DNA of 29,928 nt, taken from contig JBEKDL010000014.1 in NCBI GenBank assembly GCA_050014355.1, forward strand, positions 1-29,928, in the 5' to 3' direction. Position numbers and translations under genes: made by a program. This document shows, piece by piece, positions 7,055 through 15,363 of this stretch. How positions within the stretch are numbered: the stretch's first letter is position 1; every line of letters begins with the position of its first letter. The notes below the pieces were generated by a model. That model saw only the letters and a list, made by a program, of their open reading frames with translations. It was not told the DNA's origin and did not search any database. This DNA is from Fen-1077 sp050014355 (GTDB taxonomy: Bacteria > Chloroflexota > Dehalococcoidia > Dehalococcoidales > RBG-16-60-22).

Positions 7055-7381
7055 ATGAAGACGGAAAATCAGGCCGGGCAAGCAATGGGACTGGTCGGTC
7101 TGGTGGAATACCAGGCAGGTTCTATCGTCAGCAGGACGCTGGTCGACAAGTCAACCGGCACGGTAACCTTGTTCGCTTTTGATAAAGGGCAGGGGCTTAG
7201 CGAGCACACCGCGCCGTTCGATGCGCTTGTCTTGATACTCGATGGCGAGGCTGAAGTCACTATCTCCGGCCGGCAACAAAAAGTTAAAAGTGGGGAAATA
7301 ATTATTATACCGGCCAATGCTCCTCACGCTTTAAAGGCCCTGTATCGATTCAAAATGATGCTTGTCATGATTAAGTCCTGA
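7055..7381 (+). CDS. Small single-domain cupin protein
   Basis: This 108-residue protein is essentially one cupin_2 barrel. Motif 1 is degenerate: GLSEHTAPFDALVLILDGEAEVTISG keeps one histidine, a phenylalanine-aspartate pair and the DGEAEV turn. Motif 2 is SGEIIIIPANAPHALKAL with its histidine. Small cupins bind a metal or small ligand, and this length class includes sensors and isomerases, so no reaction is assigned. A GAGGT lies 13-17 nt upstream of the ATG. The gene is transcribed from the promoter at 6998-7025 and sits 23 nt before the PlsY-like gene, so the two are probably co-transcribed. Confidence 0.82.
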   Translation: MKTENQAGQAMGLVGLVEYQAGSIVSRTLVDKSTGTVTLFAFDKGQGLSEHTAPFDALVLILDGEAEVTISGRQQKVKSGEIIIIPANAPHALKALYRFKMMLVMIKS

Positions 7382-7404
7382 ATATTGGAGTTCCTGAAAG
7401 CAAC

Positions 7405-8109
7405 ATGTGGTCTGATGCGGTCTTAATCCTGGCCTCTTACCTCCTCGGCACGGCGCCGCAACTGGCGCTGCTGGCCAGGGTCCGCCGCGTCCAATTGCAA
7501 GGGGACTTCCACGAAAGCCTCTGGAACAAGGCGGGCAAAGCCCTGGCCGTCACGGGTATACTGGGGGAATTTATCAAGGGAATCATACCGGTGCTCGTAG
7601 GCAGATGGCTCGGATTCAGTCCAGTCACCGTCGTTATCGCCGGGCTGGCGGCTGTCTGCGGGCAGATGTGGCCGGTGTTTGCCCGGTTCGACGGCGAAAA
7701 GGGCAACAGCATCGCCATCGCCATGGTCACGGCGCTGAACTTCAAACCGGCTATCGTCGCGCTTGTTTTGCCGCTGGTGGCGCTCGTTATCAGGACGTTG
7801 CCCCGATTGAAGGCAAAATCAGCGGGGGAGGGCAAAGCGCTCGTGGGCGGGACTTACAGCCGCAGCTTCCCGCTGGGGATGGCGCTTTATTTCCTAGCGC
7901 AGCCTTTTCTAAGCTGCTGGTTTAATAGACCGCCGGAGATAATCTGGGGCACGGCCCTTCTTTTTGTGTTAATCATGATACGAAGGCTCACCGCCGGTCT
8001 GGAGCGCGATTTGAAAGCCAGCCGAGACATTAAAAGCATCCTGCTCAACCGTCTTCTCTACGACCGCGCCGCAGCCCCGTGGCGGCAGGGTACGCAAGAC
8101 CAAGAATAA
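7405..8109 (+). CDS. PlsY-like membrane protein with degenerate catalytic motifs
   Basis: This 234-residue membrane protein has about six hydrophobic segments and the overall order of glycerol-3-phosphate acyltransferase PlsY, which makes lysophosphatidate from acyl-phosphate. The first span ends in ASYLLGTAPQ, then comes a cytoplasmic loop, a second span, and GLAAVCGQMWPVFARFDGEKGN, which lines up with the PlsY motif GHxxPxFxxFxGGKG. Key positions differ: histidine is replaced by Q87 and the glycine pair by G97-E98. The usual SGNxGxTN loop is replaced by GDFHESLWNKAG (about 33-44). It may therefore be an altered acyltransferase or a non-acyltransferase paralogue. It follows a cupin gene by 23 nt and precedes the Lrp-type gene, which has its own promoter. 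The family call is good, but the function is doubtful. Confidence 0.72.
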   Translation: MWSDAVLILASYLLGTAPQLALLARVRRVQLQGDFHESLWNKAGKALAVTGILGEFIKGIIPVLVGRWLGFSPVTVVIAGLAAVCGQMWPVFARFDGEKGNSIAIAMVTALNFKPAIVALVLPLVALVIRTLPRLKAKSAGEGKALVGGTYSRSFPLGMALYFLAQPFLSCWFNRPPEIIWGTALLFVLIMIRRLTAGLERDLKASRDIKSILLNRLLYDRAAAPWRQGTQDQE

Positions 8110-8151
8110 TAAAGTTTTTCTGCCAAAGCGCTGCGCAATCACAGCCATGAT

Positions 8152-8180
8152 TTGCTATTCAATGCGAAATTGCGTATAAT
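8152..8180 (+). promoter_or_regulatory. Promoter for the Lrp/AsnC-type regulator
   Basis: TTGCTA (8152-8157), exactly 17 nt, perfect TATAAT (8175-8180). The gene's SD, AAGGAGGTGA, lies 30-39 nt downstream. Confidence 0.75.
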
Positions 8181-8221
8181 TTTGTAGATACCGCGCTTAA
8201 AATATTCCAAGGAGGTGAGTC

Positions 8222-8689
8222 ATGCTGGATGAGCTTGCGCTACAGATAATCGGGGAGCTAGAGGAGGACGCCCGCCAGAGTTTCCGGGAAATCGGCCGGA
8301 AGCTGAAGGTGTCGGAGGGCACGGTGCGCAACCGGGTCAGGTCACTGGTAACGAGCCAGACGATGAAAATTAGCGCCTTGCCCAACCCGGGTAAACTGGG
8401 ATTGAATTTCATCTGCATCATGTGCATCGAGGTCAAGGTTGGCGCCGTTGAAAGCGTCGAAGAGCGCCTGATAAAAAGCGCTAACGTTTATTATTTATGC
8501 GGCTGTACAGGCATTTACGATATCATTGGGATATTCCTGTTTCATAGCCCTTCGGAATTCGATGAATTCGTGAAAAATTCCATCGCCAGGATTCCGGAAA
8601 TATCCAGGACGAGCACCTTCGTTGTCATGCACGTCTCCAGGAGTCCCTGGGAGCATAATCTGGACGTAGCCGCGCTAGGTAAAACATAG
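8222..8689 (+). CDS. Lrp/AsnC-family transcriptional regulator
   Basis: This 155-residue protein has the normal Lrp/AsnC layout. The N-terminal winged helix-turn-helix runs from LDELALQIIGELEEDARQSF through REIGRKLKVSEGTVRNRVRSL (recognition helix about 36-46). It is followed by the ligand-binding RAM domain, with IMCIEVKVGAVESVEERL, then VYYLCGCTGIYDIIGIFL and the last strand TSTFVVMHV. Such proteins are oligomeric regulators that usually sense amino acids or related small molecules. The start is certain, because AAGGAGGTGA precedes the ATG by 5 nt. It has its own strong promoter. Its target cannot be read from the sequence. It is not next to either GRE operon, so any link to them is a guess. 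Confidence 0.92.
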   Translation: MLDELALQIIGELEEDARQSFREIGRKLKVSEGTVRNRVRSLVTSQTMKISALPNPGKLGLNFICIMCIEVKVGAVESVEERLIKSANVYYLCGCTGIYDIIGIFLFHSPSEFDEFVKNSIARIPEISRTSTFVVMHVSRSPWEHNLDVAALGKT

Positions 8690-8700
8690 TTTTAATATAT

Positions 8701-8729
8701 TTGATTTACAGACAGGCAGCCTTTACTAT
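8701..8729 (+). promoter_or_regulatory. Promoter for the beta-propeller gene
   Basis: TTGATT (8701-8706), 17-nt spacer, TACTAT (8724-8729). The leader to the ATG at 8747 would be only about 11 nt, just enough for the AGGGCAGG ribosome-binding segment. Confidence 0.55.
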
Positions 8730-8746
8730 GAATATCAGGGCAGGAT

Positions 8747-10036
8747 ATGGTCTTTACCCGCGAAGAGCTTGACCGGGCCAGGTCTTCCAATAAAAAACGA
8801 CGCCGGATAATCGTGTCCGTTTCTGTTAGCGCCGTGGTGCTGCTGCTGGCATTTTTCGGGTTATATCATTTCAGCGATTTGATTCAGGGGTTCTCGAAAG
8901 ACCTGCAATCAGCGCCAAAAGGCGGCGACTGGGCGATGTTCCGCCGCGATGTAAGCCGGACCGGCAGCTTTAACCCGGGTGCAACCCTGCCAAAAGGAGA
9001 AGTTAAATGGACGTTCGCCACCGAAGGCGCCATCCATTCTTCGCCGGCGGCAGTCGATGGAATCGTGTACGTGGGTTCACGGGACAGCTATGTCTACGCG
9101 ATTAAAGCGGACACCGGTGAAAAGCTCTGGGCGTTTAAAACCGGCAGCTGGGTGGAATCCTCACCGGTGGTCGTTGATGGTATGGTCTATATCGGGTCGA
9201 ACGACGGCTATATTTACGCCCTGAACGCCCGCACCGGCGCGCTGAAATGGAGCTTCAAGACGACCTACGGCATACGTTCGACGGCGGCCGTGGCTAACGG
9301 CGTCGTCTATTTCGGCGCCGATGACTTCGGCATTTATGCCCTGGATGCTGTGACGGGGAAAAAGCTCTGGAAACGCGAGACCAGCGCCCAGATAACATCG
9401 TCGCCGGTAATTTCCCAGGGCGTCGCGGTCATCGGGCTGGGTGAAGGCGACTGCGATACCTTGAATGCTAAAAACGGGAAGCCGCGCCTGCAATTCGAAA
9501 CACATTCCAACATTTACGCGTCTCCGGCGGTCAATAACGGCGTGGCCTATTTCCCTGATTCTTCCGGCTATCTTTACGCCGTGGATATCCTGGCCCGTAA
9601 CTGGCCCATGGAAAACGCGCTTAAAATTTACTGGAAAATACTCTATATCTATGGCGTCGCGCCCAAGCCCCCGAACTCCTCCGGCTATCTCTGGAGTTAC
9701 AAGTTGGGGTCGAATGCCAAGCAGGTCTCGTCTCCGGCGCTTTTTCAGGACAGGCTATACCTGGGCGCAGCGAATAATCTCCTGTCCCTGGATATAAATA
9801 CCCGCGAACCGGTCTGGAGCTTCGCGACGAGGGATATTGTTGCGTCATCCCCGGCGGTGACCGACGAGGCGGTGTTTTTCGGCAGCCAGGATAATAAGTT
9901 TTACGCGGTGGACAGAGCTACCGGCAGCGAGCTCTGGGAAATTTCCACGGGGGGCCAGATTACCTCATCGCCGGCCATCGTAAACGGGATAATTTATTTC
10001 GGCTCGCACGACGGCAAACTGTATGCTATCCAATAG
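8747..10036 (+). CDS. Membrane-anchored PQQ-type (BamB-like) beta-propeller protein
   Basis: The protein has 429 residues. A basic cytoplasmic start (NKKRRR, 15-20) precedes one membrane span (about 21-41) with no cleavage signal, which suggests a type II anchor facing outward. The rest is a series of propeller blades with the repeated pattern SSPxVVDGxVYxGSxDxxxYAxxxxTGxxxW, clearest at about 97-135, 137-175, 177-215 and 350-425. This is the PQQ/BamB-type repeat. One blade departs from the pattern: around 285-315 an inserted basic and aromatic stretch (LARNWPMENALKIYWKILYIYG) interrupts it. The conserved PQQ-dehydrogenase catalytic residues are not evident, so a scaffold or binding role is more likely than an enzyme. 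It has its own promoter and is monocistronic. Confidence 0.88.
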   Translation: MVFTREELDRARSSNKKRRRIIVSVSVSAVVLLLAFFGLYHFSDLIQGFSKDLQSAPKGGDWAMFRRDVSRTGSFNPGATLPKGEVKWTFATEGAIHSSPAAVDGIVYVGSRDSYVYAIKADTGEKLWAFKTGSWVESSPVVVDGMVYIGSNDGYIYALNARTGALKWSFKTTYGIRSTAAVANGVVYFGADDFGIYALDAVTGKKLWKRETSAQITSSPVISQGVAVIGLGEGDCDTLNAKNGKPRLQFETHSNIYASPAVNNGVAYFPDSSGYLYAVDILARNWPMENALKIYWKILYIYGVAPKPPNSSGYLWSYKLGSNAKQVSSPALFQDRLYLGAANNLLSLDINTREPVWSFATRDIVASSPAVTDEAVFFGSQDNKFYAVDRATGSELWEISTGGQITSSPAIVNGIIYFGSHDGKLYAIQ

Positions 10037-10065
10037 TCCCGCCTGAAATCCGGAAAATCAGTCGA

Positions 10066-10809
10066 TTATCCCAGCTTCCTGGCGAGCGCCTGGCTCCGCT
10101 TTTTAACCTCGGTGACAAATCCCTCCCTCCCGAGCTTGAACCAGTAGGGTTCCCATGCCATTTCTTTGAGGTTATCTATCAGGGAGGGGATGGCATTGAA
10201 GGGGAAGGTAATAATAATCAGGCCGTCGGGCAGAACGCCCCGGGCTTTCATGCTGAAACCGAGCCCACTGACGGTGTAGTTTATCTCGCCGCTCAAATAG
10301 GGATGGGCATATATCCAGGCGCAGGCCAGGCAGGTCGTCGCTTTAGCGTGCCACATTTTACCGTCGCTGAAGCTGGAAGCCCGGAGGATGATTTCCGCCT
10401 GGCGGGGGGTGGCGGTGAAAATCAGCAGGTCAGGCTCGAAAGTCATCCGGTCTAGCGATGCATGAGCGATATATTTTACCGAGTCTTGAGGTAAAGCCGG
10501 GACGTAATCGTAAATTCTGCGGTTGGCGCCGGGGTTTTTAAACATGGCGAACATCGGCCCGAGCTGGCCGCTGTACATCAAAGGCGGATATGCTTTTAGG
10601 CCGAGCACCTGCTCGCCGCACTGCACGTTTTCCTGCGTCACGTAAAACGGCGGGCTGTCCTGCGCTTCCTTGAACAGCTCGCAGAGGGCCAGGCTTTTAT
10701 CCGTCGGCTTGATGCCTCGCGGTTTATCAAGCGAAAATTTCACGCCCACGGGCTTTCTCTCGAACTGAAACTTTTCAAAAATAGCATAGTCCGGCTTTTT
10801 TATGCTCAT
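10066..10809 (-). CDS. DUF169-family protein
   Basis: This 247-residue soluble protein matches the DUF169 family, which is widespread in anaerobes and has no settled function. Recognisable parts are the opening RKPVGVKFSLDKP, the early cysteine region ALCELFKEAQDSPPFYV followed by CGEQVLGL, the middle RMTFEPDLLIFTATPRQAEIILRA, and the late block TTCLACAWIYAHPYLSGEINYTVSGLGFSMKARG with PDGLIIITFPF. Several conserved cysteines (in ALCEL, CGEQ and TTCLAC) suggest metal or cluster binding, but this is inference. The ATG at 10809 has a GAGGAGG 5-11 nt upstream, and a minus-strand TATAAT (10833-10838) gives a short leader. It is convergent with the beta-propeller gene and stands alone as a transcript. 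Confidence 0.88.
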   Translation of the reverse strand: MSIKKPDYAIFEKFQFERKPVGVKFSLDKPRGIKPTDKSLALCELFKEAQDSPPFYVTQENVQCGEQVLGLKAYPPLMYSGQLGPMFAMFKNPGANRRIYDYVPALPQDSVKYIAHASLDRMTFEPDLLIFTATPRQAEIILRASSFSDGKMWHAKATTCLACAWIYAHPYLSGEINYTVSGLGFSMKARGVLPDGLIIITFPFNAIPSLIDNLKEMAWEPYWFKLGREGFVTEVKKRSQALARKLG

Positions 10810-10939
10810 TTCAGCCTCCTCGATACAGTTAAATTATAGCACCCGCCGTATTTTATTTCCTGTGCGGTACGGCGTAACAGGTGATTTCACAAAGGGAGGA
10901 AAATGGGGGCGGCGCAAAACGTGAGAGGTACATGTTAGC

Positions 10940-10968
10940 TTGACATTACACAGGTATGTCGCTATGCT
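10940..10968 (+). promoter_or_regulatory. Consensus promoter for the PrsW-type protease gene
   Basis: Perfect TTGACA (10940-10945), 17-nt spacer, TATGCT (10963-10968). The predicted start at about 10975-10976 coincides with an in-frame ATG at 10976. Confidence 0.75.
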
Positions 10969-10975
10969 TATCAGG

Positions 10976-11791
10976 ATGAAATTAATGCTATTAAAACACC
11001 GGTGGTTCCAGCTGTTAATCAGCGGAGTCCTGTTTTTTATCCTCGCTGAAATCGCCCTCGTCAGCACCGGCAATCCGCTCTTTTTCCCCACCGTCATTCT
11101 TTTAGGCGCGTTCGTGGTGCCGGTCACCTTCGTCGCCTATTTTTACGAGTATGTCAGGGACAGGGATATATCAATGCCTACTTTGACGGCCTGTTTTATT
11201 TTCGGCGGCCTGATAGGCGTCATCGCCGCCGGTTTTATAGAATACCAGACATTGCGCAGCCTCAATAACGCCTCGCTGTTCGGGGTGGGGCTGATAGAAG
11301 AGACCGCCAAGCTTATCTTCCCGGTAGTGATGTTCGTGAGATGGAAATATCAGCACGAGGCCGACGGACTCTTGTTCGGGGTGGCGGCAGGCATGGGCTT
11401 CGCGGCGCTGGAGACCATGGGCTACGCCATGGTAAACCTGGTGCAATCCGGGGGGAGCGTGGGCACCTTGCAGCAGGTGTTGCTGATTCGAGGGCTGCTA
11501 TCGCCGTCAGGGCATGCGGCCTGGACCGGCTTTGTGTGCGCCGTCCTCTGGCGCCAGCGCCAGACCAAGGGCAACTGGTTCGGGCTACCGGTTGTCGGGG
11601 CGTTCCTGCTGGCAATAGTCCTTCACGCCGTGTGGGATATCGTCAGCTCGATGAATGTCCAGACGGGCGCTCAACTCGCCCTGTACAGCGTCCTGCTGCT
11701 GGCCCTGATTGCGGTGAGCTTAACTCTGGTCTTCTGGAGGTTCCGCAAGGCCAAGGCCTTTGCCTTGAAGGCGTCCGGCGCTGCCGCGTAG
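10976..11791 (+). CDS. PrsW-family intramembrane metalloprotease
   Basis: This polytopic membrane protein (271 residues from the ATG at 10976) carries the PrsW/CAAX-protease-like signature motifs in order: GLIEETAKL with the glutamate pair, GVAAGMGFAALETMGYA with a further acidic residue, SGHAAWTGF with a histidine, and AIVLHAVWDIV with a second histidine and aspartate. These form the intramembrane metal site. Relatives such as PrsW cleave membrane-anchored anti-sigma factors in stress signalling, but no sigma/anti-sigma pair is nearby. The frame is open to a TTG at 10940, but that TTG is the first base triplet of a consensus -35 box, so the ATG at 10976 (or 10985) is preferred. The mRNA may then be nearly leaderless. 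Confidence 0.87.
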   Translation: MKLMLLKHRWFQLLISGVLFFILAEIALVSTGNPLFFPTVILLGAFVVPVTFVAYFYEYVRDRDISMPTLTACFIFGGLIGVIAAGFIEYQTLRSLNNASLFGVGLIEETAKLIFPVVMFVRWKYQHEADGLLFGVAAGMGFAALETMGYAMVNLVQSGGSVGTLQQVLLIRGLLSPSGHAAWTGFVCAVLWRQRQTKGNWFGLPVVGAFLLAIVLHAVWDIVSSMNVQTGAQLALYSVLLLALIAVSLTLVFWRFRKAKAFALKASGAAA

Positions 11792-11910
11792 GCCGCTTAC
11801 TGGCCGGAAAACAAACTGGAGAGGCATCCGGTAACCAGCGCACCATTTCCCTTAGCGCGCGGCACTGCATCCCCGCTTAAGACTATCACTTTATCGCTTT
11901 AATCAAGGCT

Positions 11911-13797
11911 TCAAGGCGTAGATAGGGCGAACACGGCCATCACGTTTTTATCGGCGGTCATGATAAGGGTCAGAGATGTCGTATTGCCGGAGGCATCACC
12001 GGTCCAGTGATCGAAGCGGTAGCCCGCCACCGCGGTGGCGGTAAGGGTAACGCTGGCGCCCGTATCGTAAGTGCCCCCGGCCGGAGAGACAGAGCCGCCT
12101 CCTGTGGGGCTCACGGAAACGGTGAGGTTGTAGACCTTGACAAAATTGGCCGTGACGGTCTTATCGGCGCTCATGATTATATTCGCAGTGGAGACGTTGC
12201 CGGAAGCATCGCCGCTCCAGTGGTCGAAGCGGTAACCCGCCGCAGGCGTCGCGGTGAGCGTTACGTTGGCGCTTTCGTCGAAGGTGCCGGTGCCGGGCGA
12301 AACCGACCCGCTGCCCGCCGGGTTAACTAAAGCGGTCAGAGAGTAAACCCTGACGAAATAAGCGGTAACGCTCCTGGCGGCGTTCATATTCAGCGTGATA
12401 GGGTTGATATTGCCGGTAGCATCGCCGGTCCAGTGGTCGAAGCGGTAGCCCGCCGCCGGGGTGGCGGTCAGGACGACGTTCGAATTTTCATCGTAAGTGC
12501 CGCCGCTGGCCGGAGAAACCGTGCCGCCGCCCGCGGGGTTCACCGAGGCATTCAGTGTGTAAACCTTGATGAAGACAACCGTAATATTCTTGTTGGCATT
12601 CATGGCCACGGTGATAGAGGTGGTAGTGGCGGGGATATCGCCGCTCCACCGGTCAAAGCGGTAGCCCTGGGCCGGGGTAGCCGTGAGAACGGCGGTGGCA
12701 TCCTTCGCAAATCTGCCGTCCGCGCCGGGAGCGGGACTGATGGAAACCGAACCTCCGGTAAGGGTGAGGGAGGAGGCGGTTACCGCCTGGTTGTTGATGG
12801 TCATGTAAAAGCGTAATTCAAAGGTAACGGTGACATGTTTGTCACTACTGACAGTTACCTTGGCAGGGTTGGAGTTATCGCTGCTGGTGCCCGACCAGAA
12901 TTTCCAGCCGTAGCCTGTGGCAGGGATGGCGGTAAGGGTAATTTCGGTGCCACTGGCATACTTGTCGTCCGACCCGGGGGAGGGGCTCAAGGTTACGGAG
13001 CCTTCCGGGAAAGATACACTCGAGCCGATAACCAGCTGGTTATTGATAATCAGTGAAAAACGTGGCTCGAAGTTAGCGGTGATCTGTTTATTGCCGTTCA
13101 TCGTGACCTGGACCGGGTTGGAGGTATCGTTAGCAGTGCCGGACCAGCTTGTCCAGTTGTACCCGGAGGCCGGTTTGGCGGTGAGGGTCACGACGGTGCC
13201 CCGGGTGTATTTGCCATCATCCCCGGGGACAGGGTTCACCGTGACCGAGCCTTCCGCGGAGGTAATCACGGAACCGATAACCAGTTGGTTATTGATGATG
13301 AGGGAGGGGCGCGCTTCAAACGCTACTGTTATATGCGTATTGCCCTTTATATTTATCGTGGTGGGGTTGGAGGTATCATTATCGGTGCCGGACCAGCTTT
13401 TCCAGTCGTAGCCGGCGGCCGGACTGGCGTGGAGGGTGACTTTAATGCCCTTGGTATACTTGCCGTTCGTCTGGGGGCCCGGCACTACGGATACCGAACC
13501 GCCGGTCACACTTACGGCGGAACCATTGACCGGGTTATCGTTGATGGTGAGGGCCGCCGCCGGGGAGCGGGCCAAAAAGTAAGCGCCCGAGGCGATGACC
13601 ACTACCCCCAGGATAACGAGCAGCCACCATTTCTTATGAAGGAGATAGAGCCGCACTACCGTATAGACGGCGCTCAAGGCCACCAGGATTACGACTCCCA
13701 GCATGACATCGCGCAACTGAAAAAAAACATAAGAAACAATGCCCATGATAAGGGGAATCCAGAAATAGGTGAATACCTCTTGTAAAAACTTCTTCAT
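11911..13797 (-). CDS. Membrane protein with seven InlB-type (Flg_new) repeats
   Basis: The protein has 628 residues. Three hydrophobic spans lie at about 11-27, 31-51 and 57-75 (basic HKKWW before the third). From residue 82 to the end it is a tandem array of seven beta-repeats of the divergent InlB B-repeat type, each with the core GGSVSxxP, VxLTATPAxGYxFDxWSGD and a closing VTAxFxxxY. The first four units are long (about 83 residues, starting LIINNQLVIGS or a variant). The last three are short (about 72, starting LTxxVxPAGGGSVSP). Such repeats occur in bacterial surface proteins as spacer or adhesion modules. The array should face outside. There is no signal peptidase site, LPXTG or other wall anchor. 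It is convergent with the prsW-like gene. The role is unknown. Confidence 0.88.
   Translation of the reverse strand: MKKFLQEVFTYFWIPLIMGIVSYVFFQLRDVMLGVVILVALSAVYTVVRLYLLHKKWWLLVILGVVVIASGAYFLARSPAAALTINDNPVNGSAVSVTGGSVSVVPGPQTNGKYTKGIKVTLHASPAAGYDWKSWSGTDNDTSNPTTINIKGNTHITVAFEARPSLIINNQLVIGSVITSAEGSVTVNPVPGDDGKYTRGTVVTLTAKPASGYNWTSWSGTANDTSNPVQVTMNGNKQITANFEPRFSLIINNQLVIGSSVSFPEGSVTLSPSPGSDDKYASGTEITLTAIPATGYGWKFWSGTSSDNSNPAKVTVSSDKHVTVTFELRFYMTINNQAVTASSLTLTGGSVSISPAPGADGRFAKDATAVLTATPAQGYRFDRWSGDIPATTTSITVAMNANKNITVVFIKVYTLNASVNPAGGGTVSPASGGTYDENSNVVLTATPAAGYRFDHWTGDATGNINPITLNMNAARSVTAYFVRVYSLTALVNPAGSGSVSPGTGTFDESANVTLTATPAAGYRFDHWSGDASGNVSTANIIMSADKTVTANFVKVYNLTVSVSPTGGGSVSPAGGTYDTGASVTLTATAVAGYRFDHWTGDASGNTTSLTLIMTADKNVMAVFALSTP
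11914..13554 (-). repeat. Coding tandem repeat array (4 long + 3 short units)
   Basis: This is the DNA underlying the seven InlB-type protein repeats: about 249 bp per long unit and about 216 bp per short unit. Neighbouring units share long near-identical stretches (for example the codons for GYRFDHW in the last three and LIINNQLVIGS in units 2 and 3). This suggests recent duplication and possible copy-number change. Confidence 0.8.
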
Positions 13798-13923
13798 CTT
13801 TATTCCAATCTAGATACCCGGCACGGGCGGGGACTGTCTCTCAATCTGAAGCTTATTGAAGGTCACAAATAACCATTCTACATCATATTATAGCGTTAAT
13901 CGGCGGGTAGAGTCCAGTACGGG

Positions 13924-15363
13924 TTATCCGCTGACCTTCTCCACTTTGAGCATATTGGTCGTACCGGCCTCGCCGATGGGCACGCCGGCGGTGATAATTA
14001 TCAAATCGCCGGCCCTGGCGTAGCCCAGTTCTCTAGCCAGCCGGGCTCCCAGGGCGAAAATCTCATCGACCGAAGCAGGCTCGGTGATAAGATAAGGGCG
14101 TATCCCCCAGTAAAGCAGCAATCTCCCGGCTACCGTCCGGCTGGGGGTAAGCGCCAGGACGGGCACATCGGGGCGGCACCGGGATACGCGCACGGCGGTG
14201 CTGCCGGACTGCGTAAAAGCCACGATGGCCGCGGCGCGCAGGCGGTGCGCCGTCTGGCAGGCGTTATAGCTGATAAGCTCGTCGGTCTGGCGCCCCAACC
14301 AGGCCCGCCTTACCATCAGTATCTGCTCGTAGTCCAGCTTCTTTTCCGTGACGCGGGCGATACTGGCCATCATGCGCACGGCCTGAACGGGGTATTTGCC
14401 TATCGATGTCTCGGCGGAGAGCATGACGGCATCGCTGCCATCGAGAATGGCGTTGGCCACATCGGTGGTCTCGGCGCGGGTGGGGCGGAAGGATGTGACC
14501 ATGGACTCCAGCATCTCGGTGGCGGTGATGACAGGTTTGCCGGCCCGGTTGCATTTCCTGATGATGTCTTTTTGTATCAGCGGCACCCGCTCCAGCGGAA
14601 GCTCAACGCCCAGGTCGCCGCGGGCCACCATGATGCCATCGCTAACCGCCAGGATGCTGCCGAAATTTTCGACCGCCTCGCCGCGCTCTATTTTCGCGAT
14701 GATGGGTATATCGGCACCGTTTTGCGACAGAATCGTCTTTACGTCCATAATATCCCTGGCTTCGGTGACGAAGGAAAGCGCCAGGAAATCGGGCTGCTGC
14801 CCGACGGCGAAGGCGATGGCCTCACGCAGCCGGTCGGTGATGAAAGGGACTGAAAGGCGCATACCCGGGACAACGAGCCCCTTGCCCTGTTTAAGAATCC
14901 CGCCTATCGTGACCCGGCACTGCACTTCGCCGCCGGCGATTTCCGTGACTTTAAGCTCCATGGCGCCGTCGTCCAGCAGCACGGTGTCCCCGGTTTTAAT
15001 ATCACGGGAGAGATTGGGCAGCGTCACCGGGATAAGCGGGGGCTCGCCGGAAATATCGGCGGCGGTGAGCTTTACCAGGCTGCCTTTTTTTAAAGCGACC
15101 TGGCCTCCCTTTAGCTTCCCGATGCGGTATTTGGGACCCGGCAGGTCGATGAGGACGGCCACGTCGATACCGGTGCGACGGCTGATGTCCCTGATGGTCT
15201 TGATGTACTCCGCGTGTTCGCTGAAGGTGCCGTGCGAGAGATTGAGACGGGCGATGCCCATCCCTGCCCTGACGAGGCGCTGTATCATGGCCGGCGAGGC
15301 GGTGGCTGGGCCGATGGTGCAGACTATTTTAGAGCGCCGGCGGTTAACCCTGGCACTTTTCAT
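13924..15363 (-). CDS. pyk: Pyruvate kinase
   Basis: This 479-residue enzyme converts phosphoenolpyruvate and ADP to pyruvate and ATP in glycolysis. The start KIVCTIGPATASPAMIQRLVRAGMGIARLNLSHG is the classic N-terminal strand. The B-domain follows DLPGPKYRIGKL. The catalytic lysine sits in IPIIAKIERGEA. The metal and phosphate site is MVARGDLGVELP, followed by the signature ATEMLESM and the DVANAILDGSDAVMLSAETSIGKYP block. The C-terminal regulatory domain (AAIVAFTQSGSTAVRVSRCRP to the end) is complete. There is no extra PEP-utiliser domain, so this is the short form. A GAGGAGC precedes the ATG at 15363. It stands alone, with 126 nt to the repeat-protein gene and 209 nt to the RRM gene. Confidence 0.97.
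   Translation of the reverse strand: MKSARVNRRRSKIVCTIGPATASPAMIQRLVRAGMGIARLNLSHGTFSEHAEYIKTIRDISRRTGIDVAVLIDLPGPKYRIGKLKGGQVALKKGSLVKLTAADISGEPPLIPVTLPNLSRDIKTGDTVLLDDGAMELKVTEIAGGEVQCRVTIGGILKQGKGLVVPGMRLSVPFITDRLREAIAFAVGQQPDFLALSFVTEARDIMDVKTILSQNGADIPIIAKIERGEAVENFGSILAVSDGIMVARGDLGVELPLERVPLIQKDIIRKCNRAGKPVITATEMLESMVTSFRPTRAETTDVANAILDGSDAVMLSAETSIGKYPVQAVRMMASIARVTEKKLDYEQILMVRRAWLGRQTDELISYNACQTAHRLRAAAIVAFTQSGSTAVRVSRCRPDVPVLALTPSRTVAGRLLLYWGIRPYLITEPASVDEIFALGARLARELGYARAGDLIIITAGVPIGEAGTTNMLKVEKVSG

Noticed and set aside
11911..13560. Possible CRISPR or satellite array
   Set aside because: The repeats are about 216-249 bp, in frame and protein-coding, and do not show the short repeat and spacer structure.
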